Source of the DNA: Halorarius halobius
GTDB lineage: Archaea > Halobacteriota > Halobacteria > Halobacteriales > Haloarculaceae
Length of the DNA: 64,000 nt
Direction of reading: 5' to 3'
Assembly: GCF_024298865.1 (NCBI RefSeq)
Contig: NZ_CP101164.1
Coordinates: forward strand, 62,001 to 126,000
Shown here: positions 53,085 to 61,525 of the stretch, in pieces
Layout of the letters: the number at the start of each line of letters is the position of its first letter
Numbering within the stretch: the first letter of the stretch is position 1
Made by a program: the position numbers and the translations under genes
The notes under the pieces: model-generated
Database searches by the model: none
Told to the model about the DNA's origin: nothing
What the model saw: the letters and a program-made list of their open reading frames with translations, nothing else

Positions 53085-54113
53085 ATGAGTATCAACACCG
53101 AATCTGAAACCCCGGACGCACAGCCAGCGACCACACCCACCGACGCTTCCTCAGATGTCGAATCTGAGATGGACGTCGACGACGCGACAACCACAGAAAC
53201 CGCCGGAGAGACCCAACCCGAGGTCGAACCCGAACCAGAGCCGGAATCGGAGCCGAATTCTGAACCGGAGCCAGAACCCGAGACCGACGCTGAGACGGAT
53301 GTCGATGTCGACGAGGATGCCGAGGAAGACGCAGAAGAAGGGACCGACGTCGTCACTGGCCCGCCGCGGCAGTTCCAGGCTGCCATCCCGGGCGGTGACA
53401 TCAAGGAGTTCGTCGGTACGCTTCGCGCCATCGTCGACGAGGCGAAGTTCAACATCAGACCTGACGGCATCCGGGTCCGAGCGGTCGATCCCGCCAACGT
53501 CGCGATGGACGACGGTGTGCTGTCCGCAGGGGCTTTCGAGTCATACGACGCCTCCGAGGGTGTCCTGGGCCTCAACCTCGAACGTCTCGAGGAAGTCCTG
53601 AAACTCGCCAAAAAGGATGATCTCGTCGAATTCTTATTCGACACGAATACGTTCAAACTCGTCATCCACATCGACGGCGTCGAGTTTACGATGGCGTGTA
53701 TCGACCCCGACAGCATCAGAATGGAACCTGAGATCCCCGACATGGATCTCCCCGCGTCCTTCACTGTCGATGAATCACAGATCAGCCGGGGTGTCAAGGC
53801 CGCCGATATGGTTTCTGACCACATCCAACTCCGTTGCGACGAGACCGAGCAGGCCGTCTTCATCGAAGCCGAGGGCGACACCGACGACGTGTGCTTGGAA
53901 CTCACGGAGGATGAGTATACCGAGCTGACCGCCGTTGACGCGGAGGCGCTGTTCTCGCTCGACTACGTGAAGGACATCTCCCGGAAATTTCCGAAGAAAA
54001 CTGAAATCAGCATCACCTTCGGCACGGACTTCCCCATGATGATCGAGTACGAGTTCGCTGACGGAGAATGCGAGATTCTCTCGATGGTTGCCCCGCGAAT
54101 CCGGTCTGACTAA
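53085..54113 (+). CDS. pcn: DNA sliding clamp PCNA with acidic N-terminal extension
   Basis: A 342-residue PCNA. Residues 95-342 are a full clamp: AIVDEAKFNIRPDG, then IRVRAVDPANVAMDD, VLGLNLERLEEVLKLA, DMDLPASFTV near the interdomain loop, MVSDHIQLRCDE, and the conserved end MVAPRIRSD. It should form a homotrimeric ring that tethers polymerase, ligase and nucleases. The first 94 residues are extra: Asp/Glu-rich with Glu-Pro repeats (EPEPEPESEPNSEPEPEPE) and no counterpart in chromosomal haloarchaeal PCNA of about 247 residues. Continuous frame and codon use make the extension likely real. Leader L11 lies upstream. Confidence 0.92.
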   Translation: MSINTESETPDAQPATTPTDASSDVESEMDVDDATTTETAGETQPEVEPEPEPESEPNSEPEPEPETDAETDVDVDEDAEEDAEEGTDVVTGPPRQFQAAIPGGDIKEFVGTLRAIVDEAKFNIRPDGIRVRAVDPANVAMDDGVLSAGAFESYDASEGVLGLNLERLEEVLKLAKKDDLVEFLFDTNTFKLVIHIDGVEFTMACIDPDSIRMEPEIPDMDLPASFTVDESQISRGVKAADMVSDHIQLRCDETEQAVFIEAEGDTDDVCLELTEDEYTELTAVDAEALFSLDYVKDISRKFPKKTEISITFGTDFPMMIEYEFADGECEILSMVAPRIRSD

Positions 54114-54122
54114 CCAACACTC

Positions 54123-54377
54123 ATGACTACGCTAACCACCCTCAGCGACGGTGAGACCTACGCGGATGTCCGGCTTGGCGGGACGTTCATCGTTTCTGTC
54201 GATCGTTCCGCCCACGAAGACGCACTCACCGTCCGTGTATTCCACCCGGACGAACCAGAGACCGCCATCGGCGAACACTGCCTCGACCTCAATCTCGACG
54301 AGGAGAACAGCGAAACCACCGTCGAGACGCACGTCGAGGCTGACCCCACCACCAGCGGCGAAGGAGTTCTCGGATAG
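54123..54377 (+). CDS. hypothetical protein, 84 aa
   Basis: Not recognised. It is beta-rich and acidic (YADVRLGGTFIVSVDRSAHE, then LTVRVFHPDEPE), with a disordered Thr/Glu-rich end. It starts 9 bases after the PCNA stop, so it is co-transcribed and probably translated from the same message. It is small enough to be a PCNA-linked accessory, but no clamp-binding motif is visible. Confidence 0.65.
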   Translation: MTTLTTLSDGETYADVRLGGTFIVSVDRSAHEDALTVRVFHPDEPETAIGEHCLDLNLDEENSETTVETHVEADPTTSGEGVLG

Positions 54378-54388
54378 GCACTCGGCCG

Positions 54389-54721
54389 ATGTCTCCTGAA
54401 CGCTACGCTGCCCCACTTTCGATTATCGAGACGCGAACTGATGCCCAGCAGAAGTGTCCATACTGTCGCTGGGGAACGCACTCGCTCTATCGACTCGACA
54501 GTTGGCCCGACGACTACGCTGGTTGCGCGTCCTGCGTCCTTGAGTTGCTCGCCGATGACGACGAGTACCTTATCTACCACACACGTGACTCAGCGTCGGC
54601 CCCGACCAACCCAGATGAATACGTACCGACGAGTGAACAGTCACAACCGAGTCCCACACCACCAACCGAGGCACAACCCGCTTCGGAGACGACGCAGACC
54701 CGCCAATCCGCTGGCGGGTAA
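54389..54721 (+). CDS. zinc-motif protein, 110 aa
   Basis: CPYCRWGTHSLYRLDSWP near residue 23 and CASCVLELL near 46 form a four-Cys zinc site. The last 45 residues are Pro/Thr/Gln-rich and disordered. No family is recognised. It is the third gene of the PCNA transcript, 11 bases after the preceding stop. It could bind DNA or serve as a small regulator. Confidence 0.65.
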   Translation: MSPERYAAPLSIIETRTDAQQKCPYCRWGTHSLYRLDSWPDDYAGCASCVLELLADDDEYLIYHTRDSASAPTNPDEYVPTSEQSQPSPTPPTEAQPASETTQTRQSAGG

Positions 54722-54742
54722 CCATCCATCGGACCCACTCTC

Positions 54743-55621
54743 ATGCCAGCCAAAACTGACTATTCAAGAAAAACGAAATGGAAGCACAAACCGTACCGAG
54801 GCGAACGAGGCGTTGGCGGAAACTTCGTCTACGCCGGTGACAACCTGCTCGACAAGCATTTGTTCGTCCATCGAGTTGCCCCCGGCGGATTCGACTGGGG
54901 GCCTGACGCCTCCGACGAGAGAGCCAGTCAACTCGCCCTCGCACTCCTCGCCCCGCTCAAGGGCGTAGACTACGCTGTCGAACACTACCACCTTTTCGCG
55001 GAGAACTTCGTCCGGCGCGAACTGACCGACGATACCTGGGAAATCAAAAGTCAGGACTACCGCTCAAAGGAGTACGTCGAGGCTATCGACGGTCGCGACT
55101 ACCCCGAAAACACGGCCCCCGGCCCCGAGGACGTCCCCGATCTCGAGGATGCCGACCTCGAATCCATCACGTACGCCGAGGAGATCGCCCTCGCCGAGAA
55201 GTACGAGGAAGTCCTGTGGCAGTCGGGGAACCGCCGCGAGAACCTCCAACGGCTCAAAGCCATCTGGAGCGGTGAGAAAGGTCCTGCCAGCGACGCCGTC
55301 GCTTCGGGGACACTCTACCGGATTCAAGGTCTCGCCATGCCCTCGAACGCCCGCGGAACGCTCGTCAAACAGTTTGGCTCGATGGGCGAACTCGCAGCCT
55401 GGGTCTGCTACGGACGTGACCACTCCCAACTCACGGGCATCAGCGAAGCATCCGCGAAGAAACTTCGTGACGCTCGGCCTGGCTTCGTCCAGTACTTCGG
55501 CGGTGAAGAGTACATTCCCGAGCACGACAGCCGTGAAATGTCTCTCTCAGAGATGCCCACCTCCTGGGGTGACACCGCCCAGCAGACGTTCAAAACCGCC
55601 CTCGGTGGCGGGGATGAGTAA
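54743..55621 (+). CDS. DUF6166-like protein, 292 aa
   Basis: Residues 5-110 match the DUF6166 layout as I recall it: KPYRGERG, VYAGDNLLDKHLFVHR, then FDWGPDASDERASQLALALLAP, YHLFAENFVRREL, DTWEI. That domain occurs on plasmids and in phage-like regions, and its function is unknown. The C-terminal half has helices and GISEASAKKLRDARPG, a possible helix-hairpin-helix that would bind DNA. It lies 21 bases after the zinc-motif gene, in the PCNA transcript. It may act in plasmid maintenance. Confidence 0.6.
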   Translation: MPAKTDYSRKTKWKHKPYRGERGVGGNFVYAGDNLLDKHLFVHRVAPGGFDWGPDASDERASQLALALLAPLKGVDYAVEHYHLFAENFVRRELTDDTWEIKSQDYRSKEYVEAIDGRDYPENTAPGPEDVPDLEDADLESITYAEEIALAEKYEEVLWQSGNRRENLQRLKAIWSGEKGPASDAVASGTLYRIQGLAMPSNARGTLVKQFGSMGELAAWVCYGRDHSQLTGISEASAKKLRDARPGFVQYFGGEEYIPEHDSREMSLSEMPTSWGDTAQQTFKTALGGGDE

Positions 55622-56033
55622 TCCACAGTGGCCTTCGAGACCGCCAATCTAACTTTCGTGCTTTGCCGAGGCTGGCTCACTCGTTGTCTGACCGGCCCGG
55701 CTTTACTCTCGCCTGTTTGTTCCCCCCTGTTCGGTGGGGGGTCGGATGTCCGAACAGAACACTCCAACCGTTCCGTGTGTCGATCTGCGACAACCGGGAC
55801 GGGTTCTGTCCGGGCTCTCCACCACTCCCCATCTCTCACCTCATCCCTCTAGCATCTCCTCTCTCGTCAGGGGTTCTCCACTCCTCACTCCCTCTTCGCA
55901 ACCGTAGCATCGTGCGTCAAACTCCACCTCATATGGCATCGTTCGTCTCGTCTCATCTCTGCGTGTTCTCCGTTCTCTCCCCAGCCGTGCGCGTTCTCCC
56001 GCTCACGGCACTTTCAATACCGAGGACTTACCC
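55622..56033. other. 412-base gap before the 56034 gene
   Basis: It contains leader L12 (55715-55741) and then a long pyrimidine-rich stretch. No gene is visible. The leader lies almost 300 bases before the next ATG, further than the other copies. Confidence 0.45.
55715..55741 (+). promoter_or_regulatory. leader element L12
   Basis: GTTTGTT, CCCCCC, TGTTCGGT, GGGGGG: a perfect 6-base hairpin with an 8-base loop. It is the last copy in the window. Confidence 0.55.
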
Positions 56034-57590
56034 ATGTCAGCACAATCAAACTCCAGCTCCAATCAGCCTCGCTCCCCCGACTCCGACTCGAACGAGAACG
56101 AGACCGAGAACACCAGCGGGGACGAGAAGGACACGAACGCCAGTCGCACCGACACCGACCGCCCAGCCCTTCCGCTTGCTGATCTCTTAACCCGAGAGAC
56201 AGACCGCAAATTCGTCGGCCTCACTGAGAACGACCCCCAAGAGTATCCCGACGAAGTTCCACCGGAAACCCGGTGTTCGCCAGAGAACTCCCGCTCGTTC
56301 AAAGACGCCATCCGGGTACTCCCGAAGGCGAGCTCCGGTGAACTCTGGGCGACCAACGACTTCGTCGAGACATCCGGGAGCGTCGACACCGCCGCCATCC
56401 GCCGTGTGCATGGCCTCGACGTTGACGCACTCGAATCTCAGACCGGGCACTCACTCGAAGACCTCGCCGCCGCGAGTGAAGCCGACGCCGTCGTGCGTGT
56501 CCATGACCACCAGGATATCGTCGACGACCGCCGAAAGGCGTTGAACGCGCTCGGCTACGATGTTAAGTTCCGGTGGCAGATCGCCTCGGATTCGTACTCC
56601 ATCATCAACCCACAGGAGGCATATCTCCCCATCATCAGTGCGCTCCAGCAGCGTGGCGAAAACAATCCCTTCGGGTGGGTATCTTACCGTGATTGGGGTG
56701 GCTTGCTCAAGATGGTCGTCATCTGCCCGAGTCTCCGTCACGCCGTCTCCGGCGACAAGGAGGACATCGAAGACGACGTCGACGAAGACGGCATCTCCAT
56801 CGCCGTCAGCAACGACAGCGACTCCGATGATGATGCTGACGAGGAAGGTTCGGAGACCATCATCTACGGCGGCTTCCAGACCGGGTACGACTTCCGGGGC
56901 ACACAAACACTCTGGGCGCGACCAATCCTCTTCTTCCCCGACAGCGGGACCGTCCTTCCCGATATGGGCGAGCGGTACACACGACGGCACTACGGGAAAG
57001 CCACGAATGCCGACCACGAACGCAGTCAGGGCCGCGTCCCGATCAGCGAGTGGTGGCGCTCCATCTACGACGACATCGACACCCGGATGGTCGAGGTCGA
57101 TACCGCTATCCGTCGAACGCGGGCCATCGCGTACGACTTCGAGGACCTCCCTTTCTCCGTCGAAGACTGCTACACCTACTGGGGGATTGCGTTCAAATAC
57201 GCAGAGCGGGCCGCCGACCGAGCGACCTCGATCGCCAAGCCCTCATCGCGACCAACTGTGTTCAACCTTCAGCTCTCCTTGCTCATCGCGGTACTGCAGC
57301 AATACGAGGGGTCGATGGCCTCGGATACCTATCAGGAGTACCTCGAGGCCGCTGGCGAGTTGTTCAGAAAGCCAGCGATGATGATCCAACTCGCCATGCA
57401 AGAGCACGACCGGCGGACGGACGACGACTCTCAGCATGTCCGTCCCGAGAATCAGCAGACGCTCAGTGACTCTCTCGAAGACATCGTCGATATCCCGGGC
57501 ATCAGCGTCGATACAGAGGCCGACCTCTCGGATCAGCAAGCACACCGAATGCAGGATCAGCTTCAGCGACGACTTGGCGACATCTCATGA
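56034..57590 (+). CDS. hypothetical protein, 518 aa
   Basis: Not recognised. It has a disordered polar start (1-45), then a mixed fold (RKALNALGYDVKFRWQIASD, then GWVSYRDWGGLLKMVVICPSLRHAV). An acidic insert follows, then an aromatic-rich part (YGGFQTGYDFRGTQTLWARPILFF) and helices that look phage-like. The general look resembles DUF932-type plasmid and phage proteins, but I cannot confirm this. No catalytic residues are evident. It ends the leader-element module. A 6-base hairpin (CGGGGT and ACCCCG, 57866-57883) lies about 275 bases downstream. Confidence 0.6.
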   Translation: MSAQSNSSSNQPRSPDSDSNENETENTSGDEKDTNASRTDTDRPALPLADLLTRETDRKFVGLTENDPQEYPDEVPPETRCSPENSRSFKDAIRVLPKASSGELWATNDFVETSGSVDTAAIRRVHGLDVDALESQTGHSLEDLAAASEADAVVRVHDHQDIVDDRRKALNALGYDVKFRWQIASDSYSIINPQEAYLPIISALQQRGENNPFGWVSYRDWGGLLKMVVICPSLRHAVSGDKEDIEDDVDEDGISIAVSNDSDSDDDADEEGSETIIYGGFQTGYDFRGTQTLWARPILFFPDSGTVLPDMGERYTRRHYGKATNADHERSQGRVPISEWWRSIYDDIDTRMVEVDTAIRRTRAIAYDFEDLPFSVEDCYTYWGIAFKYAERAADRATSIAKPSSRPTVFNLQLSLLIAVLQQYEGSMASDTYQEYLEAAGELFRKPAMMIQLAMQEHDRRTDDDSQHVRPENQQTLSDSLEDIVDIPGISVDTEADLSDQQAHRMQDQLQRRLGDIS

Positions 57591-58011
57591 CCCACTAAGA
57601 ACGAAGTGGTCTGTCAACTGTGGACTCCTGAGTTCAGAGTCCTACACTCAGACATCAGATAGTAGACAGTGTTCTCACCGCATACAAGATGGAGGGCGCG
57701 TATCTTGCACAAGGTACTGTCTGGCCCCTGTACGCCTGCGTATGGCTGCGTTAATTATCCTTCGCTCTTATGAAGTATATTGTTGGTGGAGAGCTATCTT
57801 GCGATTTGTCGGCTACTGAGAATCAGATGTGACCGAGTCAAATCGGGGTTGCCACCAGCTGAACGCGGGGTTCTACTACCCCGGAACGAGTTTCGCCAGT
57901 GCTACCAACAGTCTGCTTCCCAAGAGCGATTATCCTTTTAGCAGCGATACTGAGTTTCACTTTCACCCCGGCCACGAAAGGTTATTCATCCTCGCCTGAA
58001 TTGACAGTCAT
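57591..58011. other. 421-base boundary between the replication module and the HerA cassette
   Basis: It contains a perfect 6-base hairpin at 57866-57883 and the herA promoter at 57975-57987 (CGAAAG, GTTATT). It has lower GC than the upstream module. No gene is seen. Confidence 0.45.
57975..57987 (+). promoter_or_regulatory. BRE/TATA promoter of the herA-like gene
   Basis: CGAAAG followed by GTTATT, 25-37 bases before the ATG at 58012, fits a leaderless haloarchaeal promoter. Confidence 0.5.
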
Positions 58012-60057
58012 ATGTCTAACCGATTGATGAGTGAGCTAGCTCTCAACGATCAGGACATTAAACCAATCATTGAGGGTTCCCAGCTCATCGGGGGGGTCTA
58101 CTACATGCAGTACGACACGTGTACCATCGTGAGTAACGACCGTTGGAAAGACGAAGCCGACGGCGTTCCTCGACATTGCTACCTTCTCGCAACAGCCGCA
58201 GACTGGGAAGACCCAGACAATTTCAACGAGGAAGACGCGTATGCGATGCTTCTTCGCGCCGAAGGCCCAGCGAAACTCCCCGCAGAGGACGACCTAATGA
58301 AAGTCCGGGAAGAAGCGATGCGAAAGAAAATCACAGGCGACTCCAGCATCGAATCAGACCGAGTCGTCCCCGGTTCCAGCGAAGATATCATGGACGTTCT
58401 CACCCGAGACCGAATCCAATTCTCCGGGATCGAAGCCAAAATCCTCGGCACAATCTATCAAGAAAACAATGAACTGCAATTCGGAAGCGACGTGGAAACA
58501 TTCTATTCCAGTGCTCGCTACAAAGTCTACAAACCCGGGCCAGAAGCACTCGCGCGAATCTTTTCGGAAGTCCAGATTGGTCAAGACGACGAAGACGAGG
58601 ACGAAGTAGACCGGGAGGGGATTCGATTGGGGCGCGTTCGATATACCTCGACCGAGCGACGATCTGACCTCGAAGATGCGACCGTTCCTATCGATATTAA
58701 CGATATCATTGGCAACAAAACCGCGCTGTTCGGGATGACTCGAACCGGGAAATCGAACTCCATGAAAGTGTTTGCGACTGCGTCCTTCATGGAAGCAGTT
58801 GAAACCGGGGAAACACTCGGGCAGTTACTTTTCGACCCTACTGGTGAGTACGCTAACGTAAATACTCAAGACGACGAAACCGCACTCGCAGACATTCACG
58901 ACGACGCCGTCACAGTCTACAGCTGGGCAAGCGACGACGACAACGTCGAATCGCTCGAAATGAATTTCTTCGACTACGAACAAATCGAAGAAGTCTGGCA
59001 AACCACCCGAACCCTTCTCACCCAAGATGCGACATACATTGACAGCTTCAAATCCGCAAACGTAGTCGGGCCAGGTGAAGATGGGGATTGGGGAGACCGT
59101 AACACAGCAGTTCGCTGTCGCTCTGCCTTCTACGCAACGCTAATTCAGGCCGGATTCAGACCCCCCCAGGGCTGGACAACACCCATCCCTACAAACCAGG
59201 CCGTGCGTGACGAAGTCAACAATATCCTCGGGGAGGACGACTACTTCGAAGAGTCTGACGGAGGCGCACCCGGGTGGATGTTCGTTGATGCAGATGATCT
59301 TGTGACGTTCTGGGAAATTGTCGCCAACAACCGAGGAGACATAAATGCCGCCAATAACGGCGGTGACTGGATCGATAACGATCTGGATGCCATCCTTGTT
59401 GTATTCAATCAGGAACGAGGCGCTGGATATCGACACCTCCAGCCGTTACAGAGGTTCCACGGAACTGGGGCCGCAGGGTATTACCCTCGACGCATCTACG
59501 AGAGCCTTGTCGAAGGCGACATCGTGATTGTCGATCTTACTACCGGAACAGACGAGATCAATCAGCGAATCTCGAAAAACATCATCGACTATATCGTTAA
59601 CCGACAAGTCGGAATCTTCACCGATGGGGATAATCCACACAACATCCAGATTTACGTGGAGGAAGCACACCGGCTATTCGGAAGCGACTACCTAGATGAA
59701 GCCGAAGACAGCGACCCTTACGTTCGGCTCGCAAAAGAGGCTGCAAAGTATAACATTGGGTTAGTGTACGCAACGCAGGAAGTGAGCGGTGTAGACGACC
59801 GCGTACTCGCGAACACCGCGAACTGGATCGTGACGCACCTCAACAGCAAAAACGAAACCAAAGAGCTGTCGAATTACTATAACTTCGAAGCGTTCGAACG
59901 GCAGACTCGCGAAGCAGAGGACAAAGGATTCGCACGAGTGAAAACACGCAGTGGAGAGTTTATCATCCCTACCCAGATCGACCTCTTCGATACCGATCTC
60001 ATCGACCAAGCGGGCCAACTGTACGAGAACTACCACGGAGACGACGGAGGAGAATAA
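58012..60057 (+). CDS. HerA-family DNA translocase
   Basis: A 681-residue hexameric-type ATPase. The N-terminal 225 residues form a barrel-like HerA N-domain. Walker A is GMTRTGKSN near 240, the adjoining strand LLFDPTGEYANV near 275, a Walker B-type VEEAHRLFG near 548 and GLVYATQEVSGVDDRVL near 582. The arginine-finger region (HLNSKNETKELSNYY) and a C-terminal brace are present. HerA pumps DNA and works with NurA nuclease. The nurA-like gene starts one base after this stop. No mre11 or rad50 lies nearby, so this is not the chromosomal end-resection operon. Confidence 0.88.
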   Translation: MSNRLMSELALNDQDIKPIIEGSQLIGGVYYMQYDTCTIVSNDRWKDEADGVPRHCYLLATAADWEDPDNFNEEDAYAMLLRAEGPAKLPAEDDLMKVREEAMRKKITGDSSIESDRVVPGSSEDIMDVLTRDRIQFSGIEAKILGTIYQENNELQFGSDVETFYSSARYKVYKPGPEALARIFSEVQIGQDDEDEDEVDREGIRLGRVRYTSTERRSDLEDATVPIDINDIIGNKTALFGMTRTGKSNSMKVFATASFMEAVETGETLGQLLFDPTGEYANVNTQDDETALADIHDDAVTVYSWASDDDNVESLEMNFFDYEQIEEVWQTTRTLLTQDATYIDSFKSANVVGPGEDGDWGDRNTAVRCRSAFYATLIQAGFRPPQGWTTPIPTNQAVRDEVNNILGEDDYFEESDGGAPGWMFVDADDLVTFWEIVANNRGDINAANNGGDWIDNDLDAILVVFNQERGAGYRHLQPLQRFHGTGAAGYYPRRIYESLVEGDIVIVDLTTGTDEINQRISKNIIDYIVNRQVGIFTDGDNPHNIQIYVEEAHRLFGSDYLDEAEDSDPYVRLAKEAAKYNIGLVYATQEVSGVDDRVLANTANWIVTHLNSKNETKELSNYYNFEAFERQTREAEDKGFARVKTRSGEFIIPTQIDLFDTDLIDQAGQLYENYHGDDGGE

Positions 60058-60058
60058 A

Positions 60059-61435
60059 ATGCCGTATGAGAGTGGGAATACGTATGAGACAGCACAACGG
60101 CTAGGGCACGTTCCAATCATCGAAAACAAATTAGTTCAGGAGGAACTCGACGGGTTCAGCACAAAGGAGGTAGACCCGGACGAAGCCCCGATCGAAGACA
60201 ATAGCTATGCATTGGAGGATCTTCCGAACGAGGGTATTGACCCGAGTTACTTCCTCTCGATAGATGGGTCACTCCAGGAGGTTCCAACGAATGATGACTA
60301 CCCGAGCAATCGTATTGGATTCGTTCAAATCGCAGCCGTTCTCACCAAGCTCGACCTGCTCGACGAACAGGAAGCTGAGCGATTCGTTGATCCGGCGCGC
60401 GTCGAAGAGATCGATGACAGTTCGCTCCAGGATATCGTTCTCCCGAGCAGTAACTACATTCGAGACGATGCGGAAACAACCGTTGAGAGTTGGCGGAAAC
60501 ACATTTACGACACGTTCAAAACACGCGAAATCGAGGGAAGATCCCTCCTAGATATCTACCTTGACGTGATTCAGGCCGATCCACGCCTGATCGATGAGAA
60601 TACGGTGGACGTGTATCGATGCCCCAATCCAGACTGTCCGGCTAACACCGGTGAGCGTCGTTCTGAACTTCATATTCACACCAGCGTTGACGACTTCGGG
60701 CATTGCCCCAAATGCGACACTGAAGTTTACCCGACTGATGCCCTTCGAACCCATGAACGAGTGAGCGAGAGTCAGTCGAATAGAACCGCGATATCAGATA
60801 TTATGCAGGTATTTGAGCACCTAACGCTGTGCGCATACCTGTTGTATCTTTCCGAGGAGAACCCGGAGCGTCTCTCTCGTGTAGGGTTTATTATCGATGG
60901 GCCACTGGCCATTTACGGGACAGGATCGTTCTTACATAAACCCATTCTGCAAACGATTGCACGAGTGTCGAACAGACAGAAGGAACTGGGGTACGCACCC
61001 CCGATAATCGTCGGGATCGAGAAAAGCGGTCAGCTCAAAGATCATGCAGATCAGATCAGGGATAAGATGGAACCGGGAACGGTACTCAAAATGGATAATG
61101 AGTACATCTACAAGTACGTGAAAACAGGGACAACCGATGATGAATATGGTGTGAGGGAACACTACGGGTGGCCGTTCATTTACCGGACGAGATCGGGGCG
61201 AGTGTTCATGTTGAAGGTTCCCAAGCTCCCAAACGGCGAGGAGAAGTATGATCCGATGAACTACCCATTGATGCGGAAGACGCTAGAGTCCATATCAAAG
61301 GTTGAAACGGCACTATACGATGATGCGACAATCCCAGTGACGCTCGCTCATCAACGTGCTTCGATCCCCCTGAAAACTGGATCGAAAGTACTTGAATTGT
61401 TCTCCAAAGGGGTACTTAATAACGGATCATCGTAG
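60059..61435 (+). CDS. NurA-like nuclease with an inserted zinc finger
   Basis: A 458-residue protein. NurA signature pieces are SIDGSLQEVP near 67 and FIIDGPLAIYG near 278, each with the Asp expected to bind metal, and the following RVSNRQKELGYAPPIIVGIEKSG and YGWPFIYRT stretches. A zinc-finger insert (CPNPDC near 189 and CPKC near 220) is not part of the classical family of about 300-350 residues. It should be a ring-shaped 5'-3' exonuclease or endonuclease driven by HerA. ATG 60059 follows the herA TAA by one base. An in-frame upstream ATG at 59951 lies inside herA. Confidence 0.8.
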   Translation: MPYESGNTYETAQRLGHVPIIENKLVQEELDGFSTKEVDPDEAPIEDNSYALEDLPNEGIDPSYFLSIDGSLQEVPTNDDYPSNRIGFVQIAAVLTKLDLLDEQEAERFVDPARVEEIDDSSLQDIVLPSSNYIRDDAETTVESWRKHIYDTFKTREIEGRSLLDIYLDVIQADPRLIDENTVDVYRCPNPDCPANTGERRSELHIHTSVDDFGHCPKCDTEVYPTDALRTHERVSESQSNRTAISDIMQVFEHLTLCAYLLYLSEENPERLSRVGFIIDGPLAIYGTGSFLHKPILQTIARVSNRQKELGYAPPIIVGIEKSGQLKDHADQIRDKMEPGTVLKMDNEYIYKYVKTGTTDDEYGVREHYGWPFIYRTRSGRVFMLKVPKLPNGEEKYDPMNYPLMRKTLESISKVETALYDDATIPVTLAHQRASIPLKTGSKVLELFSKGVLNNGSS

Positions 61436-61443
61436 CGGCGCAG

Positions 61444-61480
61444 TCTTGCGGTTCTTGCAATCCCGTCGCGATGCGCAAGA
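61444..61480. other. inverted repeat between the nurA-like and methyltransferase genes
   Basis: TCTTGCG (61444-61450) and CGCAAGA (61474-61480) are perfect inverted 7-mers around 23 bases. They may bind a regulator or form a transcript structure in the 90-base gap. Confidence 0.35.
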
Positions 61481-61525
61481 TTAACACGACTCGCGAATAT
61501 TTGTCCTGATAAGAATACCTTTTTC

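Noticed and set aside
57866-57883. Hairpin as an intrinsic terminator
   Set aside because: A perfect 6-base stem, but it has no following T tract and lies far from the preceding stop. Haloarchaeal termination relies mainly on T-rich tracts.
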